A DNA stretch of 64,000 bases from Pseudoxanthomonas helianthi. Its GTDB lineage: Bacteria > Pseudomonadota > Gammaproteobacteria > Xanthomonadales > Xanthomonadaceae. The position numbers and the translations under genes are program-made. The DNA is taken from contig NZ_JAGKTC010000001.1 of NCBI RefSeq assembly GCF_017939625.1, positions 1,164,778-1,228,777 on the forward strand. The letters are read 5' to 3'. Position 1 is the first letter of the stretch. Each line of letters begins with the position of its first letter. The notes below the pieces were generated by a model. The model did no database searches, was not told the origin of the DNA, and was given only the letters and a program-made list of their open reading frames with translations. Below, in pieces: positions 18,419 to 26,713 of this stretch.

Positions 18419-18517
18419 GTAGGAGCGCCCCTCGGGGCGCGACCAGAACAAATGGCGCTGCGCGGACATTGCCGTGAGCCGGAGAATCTACGATCGCGCC
18501 CCGAGGGGCGCTCCTAC
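18419..18517. repeat. GTAG-type REPIN (GTAGGAGCGCCC family)
   Basis: Inverted pair GTAGGAGCGCCCCTCGGGGCGCGA ... GCGCCCCGAGGGGCGCTCCTAC between the EF-hand and desaturase genes (both minus). Same family as 20679 and 36439. Confidence 0.9.
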
Positions 18518-18530
18518 ACGGTGGTGTGGC

Positions 18531-19730
18531 TCAATGCGTCAACGCGTAGCCCTTCAGGCGCGCCGAATATTCCTGCAACGCGCGTACGCCGCTGCGCTCC
18601 GCCTCGATGCACCAGGCTTGCAGCTGGCGCAGGCGCTCGGCGGCGTCGTGGCTGCGCGCTTCCAGCAGAGCGGCCAGGCGCTTGCGGTGTTCGACCAGCA
18701 GCTGGATGCGCGGACGCTGGGCGACCCAGCCGTTCAATTGCTCGCGCGCATCGGGCTTGAGCCAGCGGCCGTCGTCGACCAGGCCGCGCTGCAGCTTGCG
18801 CGGCAACAACTGGCGCAGCTTGGCGCCGGCATGCGCGGCTTCTTCCTTCAGTGCCGGCACGAACACGTTGCGCTGGTAGTCGGTCATCGCCTGGAAGCGG
18901 TGCGACAGCAGCGCCTTCAGCGTGTCGGCGTCGGGCACGGCGATGTTCGGGCGGATGTCCAACTTCGGCGCCACGCGCAGCACCTTGGCCAGCTTCAGCG
19001 ATTCCAGCAGCTTGATCGCGGCCCAGCCGATGTCGAATTCCCACTTGCGCATCGAGAAGCGCGACGAGCTGGGGAAGGCGTGGTGGTTGTTGTGCAGTTC
19101 CTCGCCGCCGATCCAGAAGCCCCACGGGGTCAGGTTGGTCGAGGTGTCGGCCGATTCGAAGTTGCGGTAGCCCCACCAGTGGCCGAGGCCGTTGACTACG
19201 CCAGCGGCCCAGAACGGGATCCACGCCATCTGGATGGCCCACAGCGCCACGCCGGGCAGGCCGAACAGGGCGAAGTGCACGAACAGCAGCAGGGTCGGCC
19301 CGAAGGTCGCGAACGGGGTGTACAGGCGGCGCTCGATCCAGTCGTCCGGCGCGCCCTTGCCGTACTGCTCGATGTCCTCGCGCTGCCAGCGCGCTTCGCG
19401 GTACAGCTCCACGCCGCGCCAGAACACGTTGCCGATGCCCTTGGTCACCGGGCTGTGCGGATCTTCCTCGGTCTCGACCTTGGCGTGGTGCTTGCGGTGG
19501 ATCGCCACCCATTCCTTGGTGATCATCGACGTGGTCAGCCACGTCCAGAAACGGAAGAAGTGGTTCAGCACCGGATGGAAGTCGACGCCGCGGTGGGCCT
19601 GGCTGCGGTGCAGGTACAGGGTCACCGAGAAGATGGTCAGCTGGGTGAACACCAGCAGCGCGCCGAGCAGGCCCCACCAGCCGAATTGCAGCAGGCCTCC
19701 GGTCAGGAAGTCGGCGAGTGACTGGGACAT
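18531..19730 (-). CDS. Acyl-lipid/acyl-CoA delta-9 fatty acid desaturase
   Basis: A 399-residue di-iron membrane desaturase with the three histidine boxes HRSQAH, HRKHH and HNNHH and four hydrophobic segments. It introduces a cis double bond into membrane acyl chains using electrons from a ferredoxin or cytochrome. The last 130 or so residues (DYQRNVFVPALKEEA... to the end) form a charged helical extension not required by the core. The ATG at 19730 was chosen; an in-frame TTG lies 18 nt upstream. It is divergent from the ABC ATPase gene. Confidence 0.9.
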   Translation of the reverse strand: MSQSLADFLTGGLLQFGWWGLLGALLVFTQLTIFSVTLYLHRSQAHRGVDFHPVLNHFFRFWTWLTTSMITKEWVAIHRKHHAKVETEEDPHSPVTKGIGNVFWRGVELYREARWQREDIEQYGKGAPDDWIERRLYTPFATFGPTLLLFVHFALFGLPGVALWAIQMAWIPFWAAGVVNGLGHWWGYRNFESADTSTNLTPWGFWIGGEELHNNHHAFPSSSRFSMRKWEFDIGWAAIKLLESLKLAKVLRVAPKLDIRPNIAVPDADTLKALLSHRFQAMTDYQRNVFVPALKEEAAHAGAKLRQLLPRKLQRGLVDDGRWLKPDAREQLNGWVAQRPRIQLLVEHRKRLAALLEARSHDAAERLRQLQAWCIEAERSGVRALQEYSARLKGYALTH

Positions 19731-19857
19731 GCGAGGGCTCCGGGGCAAAGGGGCGCCACGGAAGTGGTGCCGAGATCGCCATAATGGGGCTTGCCGGATC
19801 GTTTTTCACCCGTCGCCGGCGTATGGCATTCACATTTCCCGCCCCCATCACATCCCC

Positions 19858-20682
19858 ATGTCGACCGTCGCCGAAGTTTCGGACGAAACCGAACTGCCCC
19901 TGATCGAACTGGACCGCGCCAGCGTCGTGCGCGGAGAATCGACTGTGCTGCATGAACTATCGCTGCGAGTCGCGCTGGGCCAGCACACCGCGATCCTCGG
20001 CGCCAACGGTTGCGGCAAGTCGACCTTCATCAAGCTGATCGACCGCGAGCTGTACCCGCTGGCGCGCGAGGGCGAGGCGCCGGTCAAGGTGTTCGGCCAG
20101 CAGCGCTGGAACGTTCAGGAACTGCGCAACCGCCTCGGCGTGGTGACCAACGACCTGACCCGCGACCTGCAGGAGATGTACCGGCTCAGCGTAGAAGACG
20201 CGGTGCTGACCGGTTGCTTCGCCACCCTGGTGCTGCACCCGGACGTGGAGATCACCGCCGAACACCGCCAGCGCGCGGGCGAAGCGCTGGCCCGCGTCGG
20301 CGCGACCGCGTTGGCGCGGCGCCAGTGTGCCGAGCTGTCGACGGGCGAGATGCGGCGTGTGCTGATCGCGCGCGCGCTGGTCAACCGCCCGCAGGCGCTG
20401 CTACTGGACGAGCCGACCACCGGCCTGGACCTGGTCGCGCAGCAGCGTTTCCTGGATCTGCTGCGCGAACTGGCGCGGCAGGGCGTGACCCTGGTGCTGG
20501 TGACCCATCACATCGAGGAAATCGTGCCGGAGATCGGTCGCGTGATCCTGCTGCGCGAAGGCCGGGTGCTCGCTGACGGTGCGCGCGATGAAGTGCTGAC
20601 TTCCGCAAACCTCTCGCAAGCCTACGGCGGAGCGTTGCGCGTAGAACGCAGTGGCGAACGCTTCCAGGTGGCGCTTCTGTAA
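19858..20682 (+). CDS. ABC transporter ATP-binding protein, stand-alone
   Basis: A 274-residue ATPase with Walker A (GANGCGKST), Q-loop region, signature LSTGEMRR, Walker B (ALLLDEP), D-loop and switch His (VTHHIEE). The signature T-G-E-M rather than S-G-G-Q resembles ModF/YlmA-type stand-alone ATPases. No permease gene is adjacent. The TAA stop (20680-20682) lies inside a REP repeat, so the original 3' end may have been altered by repeat insertion. Confidence 0.85.
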   Translation: MSTVAEVSDETELPLIELDRASVVRGESTVLHELSLRVALGQHTAILGANGCGKSTFIKLIDRELYPLAREGEAPVKVFGQQRWNVQELRNRLGVVTNDLTRDLQEMYRLSVEDAVLTGCFATLVLHPDVEITAEHRQRAGEALARVGATALARRQCAELSTGEMRRVLIARALVNRPQALLLDEPTTGLDLVAQQRFLDLLRELARQGVTLVLVTHHIEEIVPEIGRVILLREGRVLADGARDEVLTSANLSQAYGGALRVERSGERFQVALL

Positions 20683-20774
20683 GAGCGCCCTTCAGGGCGC
20701 GACCCGATACTTGCGATTCGACAAACCTCCTCGCCATCCGATTCTCCCGGTCGCGCCCTGAAGGGCGCTCCTAC
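20679..20774. repeat. GTAG-type REPIN supplying the ABC ATPase stop codon
   Basis: Inverted pair GTAAGAGCGCCCTTCAGGGCGCGACC ... GGTCGCGCCCTGAAGGGCGCTCCTAC. The left end reads GTAAG in place of GTAGG, and its TAA is the stop codon of the preceding gene. Confidence 0.9.
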
Positions 20775-20815
20775 AATGGGAGGCGTCCATCGCGTTTCCC
20801 GACTCCCGATCCGCC

Positions 20816-21628
20816 ATGCCTGAACTGCCCGAAGTCGAAACCACCCGCCGCGGCCTGGCGCCGCATGTCGAAGGCAAGCGCGTGCGCGAAGTGCTGCTGC
20901 GCCGGCCGGACCTGCGCTGGCCGATCCCCTACGACGTGGTGGAGAAACTGCCGGGCCAGCGCATCAACGCGGTGCGCCGCCGCGCCAAGTACCTGTTGCT
21001 GGACACCGCCGCCGGCAGCGCGCTGTTGCACCTGGGCATGACCGGCAGCCTGCGTGTGCTGCCGGCCAGCACCGAGGTCGCCGCGCACGACCATGTGGAC
21101 TTCTTCCTCAGCTCCGGCCGGGTGCTGCGCTTCAATGATCCGCGCCGTTTCGGCTGTCTGTTGTGGCAGGCGCCGGGCGAGACGCACGAACTGTTGCGCG
21201 ACCTGGGGCCGGAGCCGCTGGACGACGCGTTCGACGGCGACTACCTGTTCGAGACGTCGCGTGGCCGCAAGGCGCCGGTGAAGACCTTCCTGATGGACCA
21301 GCGCATCGTGGTTGGCGTGGGCAACATCTACGCCGCCGAAAGCCTGTTCCGCGCCGGCATCTCGCCGTTGCGCGAGGCGGGCAAAGTGTCGCGCGAGCGT
21401 TATGCCTTGTTGGCCGACGCGGTAAAGGACATCCTGGCCTACGCGATCACTCGCGGCGGCACGACCTTGCGCGATTTCATCTCGCCGGATGGCTTGCCGG
21501 GTTACTTCGAGCAGGAACTGGCAGTGTACGGGCGTGGCGGGGAAGCCTGCCCGACCTGCGGGCGCAAGCTGAAGGAAGCGAGCATCGGCCAGCGCACCAG
21601 CGTGTGGTGCGGGCATTGCCAACGGTAA
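20816..21628 (+). CDS. mutM: Formamidopyrimidine-DNA glycosylase
   Basis: A 270-residue base-excision repair enzyme that removes 8-oxoguanine and cleaves the abasic site. It starts [14 protein letters not shown], with the catalytic Pro2 and Glu3 exposed after Met removal. It also has the helix-two-turn-helix [27 protein letters not shown], and the C-terminal zinc finger CPTC...CGHC. Length is normal for the family. REP repeats flank it on both sides. Confidence 0.97.
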   Translation: MPELPEVETTRRGLAPHVEGKRVREVLLRRPDLRWPIPYDVVEKLPGQRINAVRRRAKYLLLDTAAGSALLHLGMTGSLRVLPASTEVAAHDHVDFFLSSGRVLRFNDPRRFGCLLWQAPGETHELLRDLGPEPLDDAFDGDYLFETSRGRKAPVKTFLMDQRIVVGVGNIYAAESLFRAGISPLREAGKVSRERYALLADAVKDILAYAITRGGTTLRDFISPDGLPGYFEQELAVYGRGGEACPTCGRKLKEASIGQRTSVWCGHCQR

Positions 21629-21635
21629 TCGATTC

Positions 21636-21707
21636 GTAGGGTGGGCCCGGCCCACCTTTGCAGGTATATCGCCGTGCCGTCTGCTGGCGGGCTTGAGCCC
21701 GCCCTAC
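21636..21707. repeat. Composite REP repeat
   Basis: GTAGGGTGGGCCCGGCCCACC at 21636-21656 faces a different unit, GGCGGGCTTGAGCCCGCCCTAC, ending at 21707. The two arms belong to different sub-families, so this is a hybrid or recombined REPIN. Confidence 0.75.
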
Positions 21708-21725
21708 GGGCCTTGTCGACCGACG

Positions 21726-22157
21726 CTAACTGCCTCGCTCGCGGCGGCGGGTACGGGCATGCACCTGGTAATGCGCGTGCGGGCCGGTGCCGTGGGGTTC
21801 GGCGAAACAGACTTTCAGGTTGGGTCGCGCGGGATCGTAGATCCAGCGGCGGTTGATGTAACGGGTGACGTCGTCGATCGCTTCGCGCGAGCGTCCGCGC
21901 GTGCGCACGTCGACGGCGCGCCAGTCGACGTGGATGCCGCTGGCGTGCAGGGCTGCGTCCTCGGCCGGGGTGCGATGGATCGAGGTAAGGGTGAAATTCC
22001 AGCCCCAGCGTTCCGCCGCGTAGCCGGCGGCTTCGTTGACGATGGCCTTGACCTTGGGCGAGAGCCGACGGTCGTTCCATTCGCGCTCGACGCGGGCGGA
22101 CACGAACCTCAACATGCGCGACAACCTCGCCTTCGTGGAGGTTGTGGGATACGCCAT
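21726..22157 (-). CDS. M15-like (D-Ala-D-Ala peptidase fold) protein
   Basis: A 143-residue protein. TSIHRTPAEDAAL, the H-x6-D pair in GIHVDWRAVDVR and the C-terminal HAHYQVH resemble the zinc-binding SxHxxGxAxD and HxH motifs of peptidase M15. This suggests a peptidoglycan peptide hydrolase or an inactive relative. No signal peptide is visible, which is common in phage-type endolysins. The ATG at 22157 is chosen; an internal Met (MLRFVSARV, residue 15) is possible. Both ends are bounded by REP repeats. Confidence 0.65.
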   Translation of the reverse strand: MAYPTTSTKARLSRMLRFVSARVEREWNDRRLSPKVKAIVNEAAGYAAERWGWNFTLTSIHRTPAEDAALHASGIHVDWRAVDVRTRGRSREAIDDVTRYINRRWIYDPARPNLKVCFAEPHGTGPHAHYQVHARTRRRERGS

Positions 22158-22206
22158 GCGGCGTTACATCGCGATCAAACCGTTGCGTGGATCGTGAAAT
22201 CAGGGC

Positions 22207-22277
22207 GTACGGTGGGGACGCTCTTGTGCCCACCGGTCCGTGTCGCGATGGTGGGCACAAAAGCGTGCCCACCCTAC
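22207..22277. repeat. GTAG-type REPIN (GTGGGCACAA family), diverged left arm
   Basis: GTACGGTGGGGACGCTCTTG faces GGGCACAAAAGCGTGCCCACCCTAC; same family as 4964-5040. It ends 1 nt before the ubiA stop codon. Confidence 0.88.
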
Positions 22278-22278
22278 G

Positions 22279-23178
22279 TCATGCTCGTATCGCCAGTTCC
22301 ACCGCAATTCCCGCGAACACCGCCGCCCCCACCCAGTTGTTGTGCAGGAACGCCTTGAAGCACGCCGCGCGTTCGCGCTTGCGAGCGATGACGAATTCGT
22401 ACACCACCAGCAACGCGGCAACGCCGATCCCCGCCCAGTAATACGCCCCCAAACCCGCCTGCCGGCCAACCAGCGCCAGCGCGACGAAGAACAGCGCGTA
22501 CAGGATGCCCTGGATCACCAGGTCCAGGTCGCCAAACAAAATTGCCGTCGATTTCGAACCCGCGCGGATGTCGTCGTCGCGATCGACCATCGCGTACCAG
22601 GTGTCGTAGGCCGTCGACCACAGGATGTTCGCCGCGTACAGCACCCACGCCAGCGCCGGCAGCTTGCCTTGCACCGCCGCGAACGCCATCGGGATGCCCC
22701 AGCCGAATGCCATGCCCAGGTACACCTGCGGCAGGTAGGTGTAGCGCTTCAGGTACGGATAGCTCGCGGCGAGGAACAGGCCGACGAAGCTCAACCACAT
22801 CGTCAACCGGTTCAAGGTCAGCACCAGCGCGAAGGCGACGACCATCAGTACCGCGAACACCAGCAGCGCCTCGCGCCCCGACACCTCGCCGGTCGCCAGC
22901 GGCCGCGACTTAGTCCGCTCCACCTGCGGGTCGAGCCAGCGGTCGGCGTAGTCGTTGACCACGCAGCCGGCCGAACGGGTCAGCCATACCCCGGCGGTGA
23001 ACACGAACAGCGTCCACAGCGGCGGGATGCCCTTCGCCGCGATCCACAGCGCCCACCAGGTCGGCCACAGCAACAGCAGCACGCCGATCGGGCGGTCGCC
23101 GCGCATCAATCGCCAGTAAGCGCCCAGCCGGCGCTTCCACGGCGGCACATAAGGCGGTTCGAATCGTTCGTAACCCAT
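22279..23178 (-). CDS. ubiA: 4-hydroxybenzoate octaprenyltransferase
   Basis: A 299-residue, multi-helix membrane prenyltransferase of ubiquinone synthesis. It attaches the polyprenyl tail to 4-hydroxybenzoate. The two Asp-rich motifs are NDYADRWLD (N-D-x-x-D-x-x-x-D type) and [12 protein letters not shown], and [13 protein letters not shown] follows the first. The ATG at 23178 was chosen over a TTG 6 nt upstream. No ubiC is adjacent. It is divergent from the tRNA-Arg gene. Confidence 0.96.
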   Translation of the reverse strand: MGYERFEPPYVPPWKRRLGAYWRLMRGDRPIGVLLLLWPTWWALWIAAKGIPPLWTLFVFTAGVWLTRSAGCVVNDYADRWLDPQVERTKSRPLATGEVSGREALLVFAVLMVVAFALVLTLNRLTMWLSFVGLFLAASYPYLKRYTYLPQVYLGMAFGWGIPMAFAAVQGKLPALAWVLYAANILWSTAYDTWYAMVDRDDDIRAGSKSTAILFGDLDLVIQGILYALFFVALALVGRQAGLGAYYWAGIGVAALLVVYEFVIARKRERAACFKAFLHNNWVGAAVFAGIAVELAIRA

Positions 23179-23271
23179 GCGCAAAGATTAGCAAGCGCGC
23201 CAAGCCCGGCGCGGCGGCGTTTGCGTTTACAATGCGCGCCGCGAGCAGTCCTCCTGCCGCTTCCGCATCAC

Positions 23272-23348
23272 GCGCCTGTAGCTCAGCCGGATAGAGTAGT
23301 GGCTTCCGAAGCCATTGGTCGGGGGTTCGAATCCCTCCAGGCGCGCCA
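23272..23348 (+). tRNA. tRNA-Arg (anticodon CCG)
   Basis: The acceptor stem GCGCCTG (23272-23278) pairs with CAGGCGC (23338-23344), then discriminator G and encoded CCA. The anticodon arm GTGGC-TTCCGAA-GCCAT gives anticodon CCG, and the T-loop is TTCGAAT. It reads CGG codons, common in this GC-rich genome. The 225 nt that follow contain only a weak hairpin (CGGCACC/GGTGCCG near 23500) and no sign of an integrated element. Confidence 0.96.
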
Positions 23349-23573
23349 TTCCGTTCTCTCGGGTCCTCGTCGGGATTTCCCGGCCTCGCGCGCAGCGCTC
23401 AGGCGTTCGGCGATGGGCAAACCTGCCGTTCGCAAACGCATCGCCTCGCCCCACCAGGCGCCATCGAATCCACTGCACGGAATCGTGCTCGGCACCCCGT
23501 ATGGCTAGGTGCCGTTCAGCCCCTACCCTTGAAGCTATCGCGTTCAGTTTCCGGACCGCCGCCCGAAATCTCG

Positions 23574-24380
23574 ATGTCCGCCGACGCCACCCCCGCCGTT
23601 CGCTTGTCCGGCCTGCGCCTCGACCGCGGCGGGCGGACCATCCTGCATGACGTATCGCTGGAAGTACCGCGCGGCAGCATCACCGCCGTGCTCGGCCCAT
23701 CGGGCAGCGGCAAGTCGACCCTGCTGGCGGCGCTGACCGGCGAACTGCCGCCGGCCGCGGGCTCGGTCGAGGTGTTCGGCCAGCGGGTGCCGCGGCGCAG
23801 TCGCGAACTGCTGGAGCTGCGCAAGAGCATCGGCGTGCTGCTGCAGGGCAACGGCCTGCTGACCGACCTGACCGTGGCCGAGAACGTCGCCCTGCCATTG
23901 CGCACGCACACCCGGCTGGCCGACCCGCTGGTCCGCCGCATCGTCGATTTCAAGTTGAACGCGGTCGGTCTGCGCGCCGCCGCCAACGCCTATCCGCGCG
24001 AGTTGTCCGGCGGCATGGCCCGCCGCGTCGCCCTGGCCCGCGCGCTGGCCCTGGATCCGCCGCTGATGATCTACGACGAACCGCTGACCGGACTGGACCC
24101 GATCGCCAGCGGGGTGATCATGAGCCTGATCCAGCGCCTCAACGACACCCTGGGCCTGACCAGCATCATCGTGACCCACCACGTGCACGAAACCCTGCCG
24201 GTCACCGACCAAGCCGTGGTCATCGCCAACGGCGGACTGGTCTTCACCGGCACCCCGAGCGAACTGGAGGCGACCACCGATCCGCTGGTGCGCCAGTTCC
24301 TGCGCGGCGAGCCGGACGGGCCGATCGCCTTCGACAACACCACGTTCAACAGCGGGACTTTCCGCGCGGAGGCCGCCTAA
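23574..24380 (+). CDS. mlaF: Phospholipid ABC transporter ATPase MlaF
   Basis: A 268-residue ATPase with Walker A GPSGSGKST, signature ELSGGMARRVALARAL, Walker B PLMIYDEP with the D-loop TGLDP, and switch His VTHHVHE. The SGGMARR signature and the ENVALPLR stretch are typical of MlaF. It powers phospholipid movement between inner and outer membranes with MlaE, MlaD and MlaB. The ATG at 23574 is chosen; a TTG at 23529 is an alternative. First gene of a six-gene operon; its stop overlaps the mlaE start by 1 nt. Confidence 0.94.
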   Translation: MSADATPAVRLSGLRLDRGGRTILHDVSLEVPRGSITAVLGPSGSGKSTLLAALTGELPPAAGSVEVFGQRVPRRSRELLELRKSIGVLLQGNGLLTDLTVAENVALPLRTHTRLADPLVRRIVDFKLNAVGLRAAANAYPRELSGGMARRVALARALALDPPLMIYDEPLTGLDPIASGVIMSLIQRLNDTLGLTSIIVTHHVHETLPVTDQAVVIANGGLVFTGTPSELEATTDPLVRQFLRGEPDGPIAFDNTTFNSGTFRAEAA

Positions 24381-25132
24381 TGCCCTTCGCCGCTCCGATC
24401 CGCGCCCTGGGCGCCGCCGGGCTGTTCTCGCTGTCGGTGTTCCGCGCCTCCAAGCCGACCGGCGACCTGTTCGCCGAGTTCATCAAGGAAATCTACAAGA
24501 TCGGCGCACGTTCGCTGCCGATCATTGCCGCTGGCGGCGCGTTCGTCGGACTTTCGCTGACCCTGCTGGGTTTCCGGGCGCTCCAGACCTATGGCGCCAG
24601 CGACCAGGTCAGCGTGCTGATCGGGCTGGGCCTGTACCGGGAACTGGCGCCCGTGCTGACCGCGCTGCTGTTCGTCGGCCGCGCCGGCAGCTCGATCGCC
24701 GCCGAACTGGGCCTGATGCGGGCCACCGACCAGATCAAGGCGCTGGAACTGATGGCCATCGACCCGGTGGCCAAGGCCGTGGCGCCGCGCTTCTGGGCCG
24801 CCGTGCTGACCGTGCCGCTGCTGACCGGCTTCTTCTGCACCTTTGCCATCGCTACCGGCTGGTTCGAGGCGGTGCGGATCCTCGGCATCGACAACGGCAC
24901 CTTCTGGCAGATCATGAAGGACGCGGTCGATATCCAGAAGGACTTCCTGCCGGCGTTCCTGAAGGCCGCCGTATTCGGCGGCACCTCGGCGCTGGTCGCC
25001 GCCTATGTCGGCTACCACGCCGAACCGACCATCGAAGGCACGTCGGTCGCCACCACCCGCGCAGTGGTCAACGCCTCGCTGCTGGTGCTGATGTTCAATT
25101 TCGTGTTGTCCGCTTTCTTGTTCAGGAGTTGA
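24380..25132 (+). CDS. mlaE: Phospholipid ABC transporter permease MlaE
   Basis: A 250-residue inner-membrane permease. ELAPVLTALLFVGRAGSSIAAELG and MRATDQIKALELMAIDP are the MlaE/YrbE signature and ATPase-coupling region. About five membrane segments. Starts at the overlapping TAATG after mlaF. Confidence 0.95.
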   Translation: MPFAAPIRALGAAGLFSLSVFRASKPTGDLFAEFIKEIYKIGARSLPIIAAGGAFVGLSLTLLGFRALQTYGASDQVSVLIGLGLYRELAPVLTALLFVGRAGSSIAAELGLMRATDQIKALELMAIDPVAKAVAPRFWAAVLTVPLLTGFFCTFAIATGWFEAVRILGIDNGTFWQIMKDAVDIQKDFLPAFLKAAVFGGTSALVAAYVGYHAEPTIEGTSVATTRAVVNASLLVLMFNFVLSAFLFRS

Positions 25133-25135
25133 GTC

Positions 25136-25663
25136 ATGTCCATCCGCGGACCCCGCCTCGAATTCGCCGTCGGCGCCTTCCTGCTGCTGGCCCTGGCCTC
25201 GCTGCTGGTCCTGGCCATCGCCAGCACCAACCAGAAGTTCGGCTTCGGCGGCGACAGCTATCCGATCAAGGCCCGTTTCACCAACCTCGGCCAGCTGCGC
25301 AAGTCGGCGCCGGTGAAGATCGGCGGCGTCGTGGTCGGCCAGGTCGGCGACATCACGCTGGACCCGGTCAAGTTCGATTCCGTGGTGACCCTGAACATCG
25401 ACAATCGCTACAAGGATCTGCCCGCCGACACCTCGGCCGGCATCTTCACCAGCGGCCTGCTCGGCGAGAACTACATCGGTCTCTCGCCCGGCGGAGACCC
25501 GGAAGTGCTGAAGCCCGGCGACGAGATCGCCTTCACCCAGCCGGCGGTGGACCTGCTGCAAATGGCCGGCAAGTACCTGTTCAGCGGCGGCGGGAATAAT
25601 GCCGCCGGCAAGACCGACGAAGCGCCGGCCTCCCCCGAAAAGACGGAAGAACCCACCCCATGA
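25136..25663 (+). CDS. mlaD: MCE-domain phospholipid-binding protein MlaD
   Basis: A 175-residue protein with one N-terminal membrane helix (AVGAFLLLALASLLVLAIAS) and a periplasmic MCE domain: YPIKARFTNLGQLRKSAPVKIGGVVVGQV, then GIFTSGLLGENYIGLSPGG and AVDLLQ. Hexamers form the lipid channel beneath MlaE. The C-terminal tail is Pro/Glu-rich. It has an AGGAG ribosome site, and its stop overlaps the mlaC start (ATGA). Confidence 0.95.
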   Translation: MSIRGPRLEFAVGAFLLLALASLLVLAIASTNQKFGFGGDSYPIKARFTNLGQLRKSAPVKIGGVVVGQVGDITLDPVKFDSVVTLNIDNRYKDLPADTSAGIFTSGLLGENYIGLSPGGDPEVLKPGDEIAFTQPAVDLLQMAGKYLFSGGGNNAAGKTDEAPASPEKTEEPTP

Positions 25664-26319
25664 AGCTCCGACTGACCTCGCTCGCCCTCGCCTCGGCCCT
25701 GCTGGCCGGCGCGCCCGTGCTGGCCCAGGCCCAAGCGGCCCAGCCGGCGCGTACCGCCGCGCCCGCCGCGCAGGGTTCGGCCAGCAAGCTGGTGCTGGAC
25801 AGCAGCAGCCGCATCATCGGCACGCTGGAAAGCCGCCGCGCCGAGTTCCGCAAGAACCCGACGGCGTTGCGCCAGTACGTGGATACCGAATTCAACCGCG
25901 TGTTCGACCGCGACTACGCCGCCCGCCTGGTGCTGGGCGTGCACGGCCGCGGCGCGCCCGACAGCGACATCAAGCTGTTCGCCGACGCGATGGCCGACAA
26001 CCTGATGTCGCGCTACGGTTCGTCGCTGCTCGACTTCAACAGCAAGCTGCGCGTGCGGGTGAAGTCGGAAACCCCGCTGCCCGGCGGGCGCGGCGTGAAG
26101 GTGGCCAGCGAATTGCTGCGCAGCGACGGCGAACCGGTGCCGATCGATTACCTGATGCGCAACAGCGGCGGGCAGTGGAAGGTGTTCGACGTGATGATCG
26201 AAGGCATCTCCTACGTGCAGACCTTCAAGAACCAGTTCGACGCCCCGCTGCGCACCAAGTCCATCGCCCAGGTCGCGGCCGACCTGCGCAAGGGCACGCT
26301 GCAGGCCGGCGGCAACTGA
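25660..26319 (+). CDS. mlaC: Periplasmic phospholipid-binding protein MlaC
   Basis: A 219-residue protein with a signal peptide (LALASALLAGAPVLAQA) and the MlaC fold: RRAEFRKNPTALRQYVDTEF, FDRDYAARLVLG, YLMRNSGGQWKVFDVMIEGISYVQTFKNQF. It shuttles phospholipids between MlaA and MlaFEDB. An Ala/Pro/Gln-rich linker follows the signal. Confidence 0.95.
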   Translation: MKLRLTSLALASALLAGAPVLAQAQAAQPARTAAPAAQGSASKLVLDSSSRIIGTLESRRAEFRKNPTALRQYVDTEFNRVFDRDYAARLVLGVHGRGAPDSDIKLFADAMADNLMSRYGSSLLDFNSKLRVRVKSETPLPGGRGVKVASELLRSDGEPVPIDYLMRNSGGQWKVFDVMIEGISYVQTFKNQFDAPLRTKSIAQVAADLRKGTLQAGGN

Positions 26320-26327
26320 GCCCGGCC

Positions 26328-26612
26328 TTGGCGGATTCGACGTTCAAGCGCGAGGGCGATGCCCTGGTCTTCGGCGGCGCGCTCGACCGCGCCGCCGCGG
26401 TCGCGCTGTGGCCGCAGGCCAGCCGCGCGCTGTCGGGCGCGCAACGCATCGTCCTGACCAATGTCACTACCGTCGACAGTGCCGGGCTGGCATTGTTGGC
26501 CGAACTCGCCGCGCGCCTGCGCCAGGCCGGGCAAGCGCCGCAACTGGTCGGCGAGCCCGCCGGACTGGCCGAGCTGCGCGCCGCCTATCGTTTGGAGCCC
26601 TCGCTGGCCTGA
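26328..26612 (+). CDS. mlaB: STAS-domain protein MlaB
   Basis: A 94-residue STAS protein: ALVFGGALDRAAAVALW, then IVLTNVTTVDSAGLALLAELAARLR, where TVDSAGLALL is the conserved STAS loop. It binds MlaF and supports transporter assembly. No ATG is in frame near the domain; the TTG at 26328, 8 nt after mlaC, gives the expected length. Confidence 0.82.
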   Translation: MADSTFKREGDALVFGGALDRAAAVALWPQASRALSGAQRIVLTNVTTVDSAGLALLAELAARLRQAGQAPQLVGEPAGLAELRAAYRLEPSLA

Positions 26613-26713
26613 ACGCCGAGGCTGGCGACCAGCCGGCAGCACGCCGGCACGCTGTCCCAGAAAGACGCTCCCCCACGCGTCTGCGCCCACGGAACCGGGC
26701 ACAAGGAAACCGG

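Noticed and set aside
23349-23573. Genomic island inserted at the 3' end of tRNA-Arg
   Set aside because: No integrase, no repeat of the tRNA 3' end in the following sequence, and housekeeping mla genes start 225 nt later.
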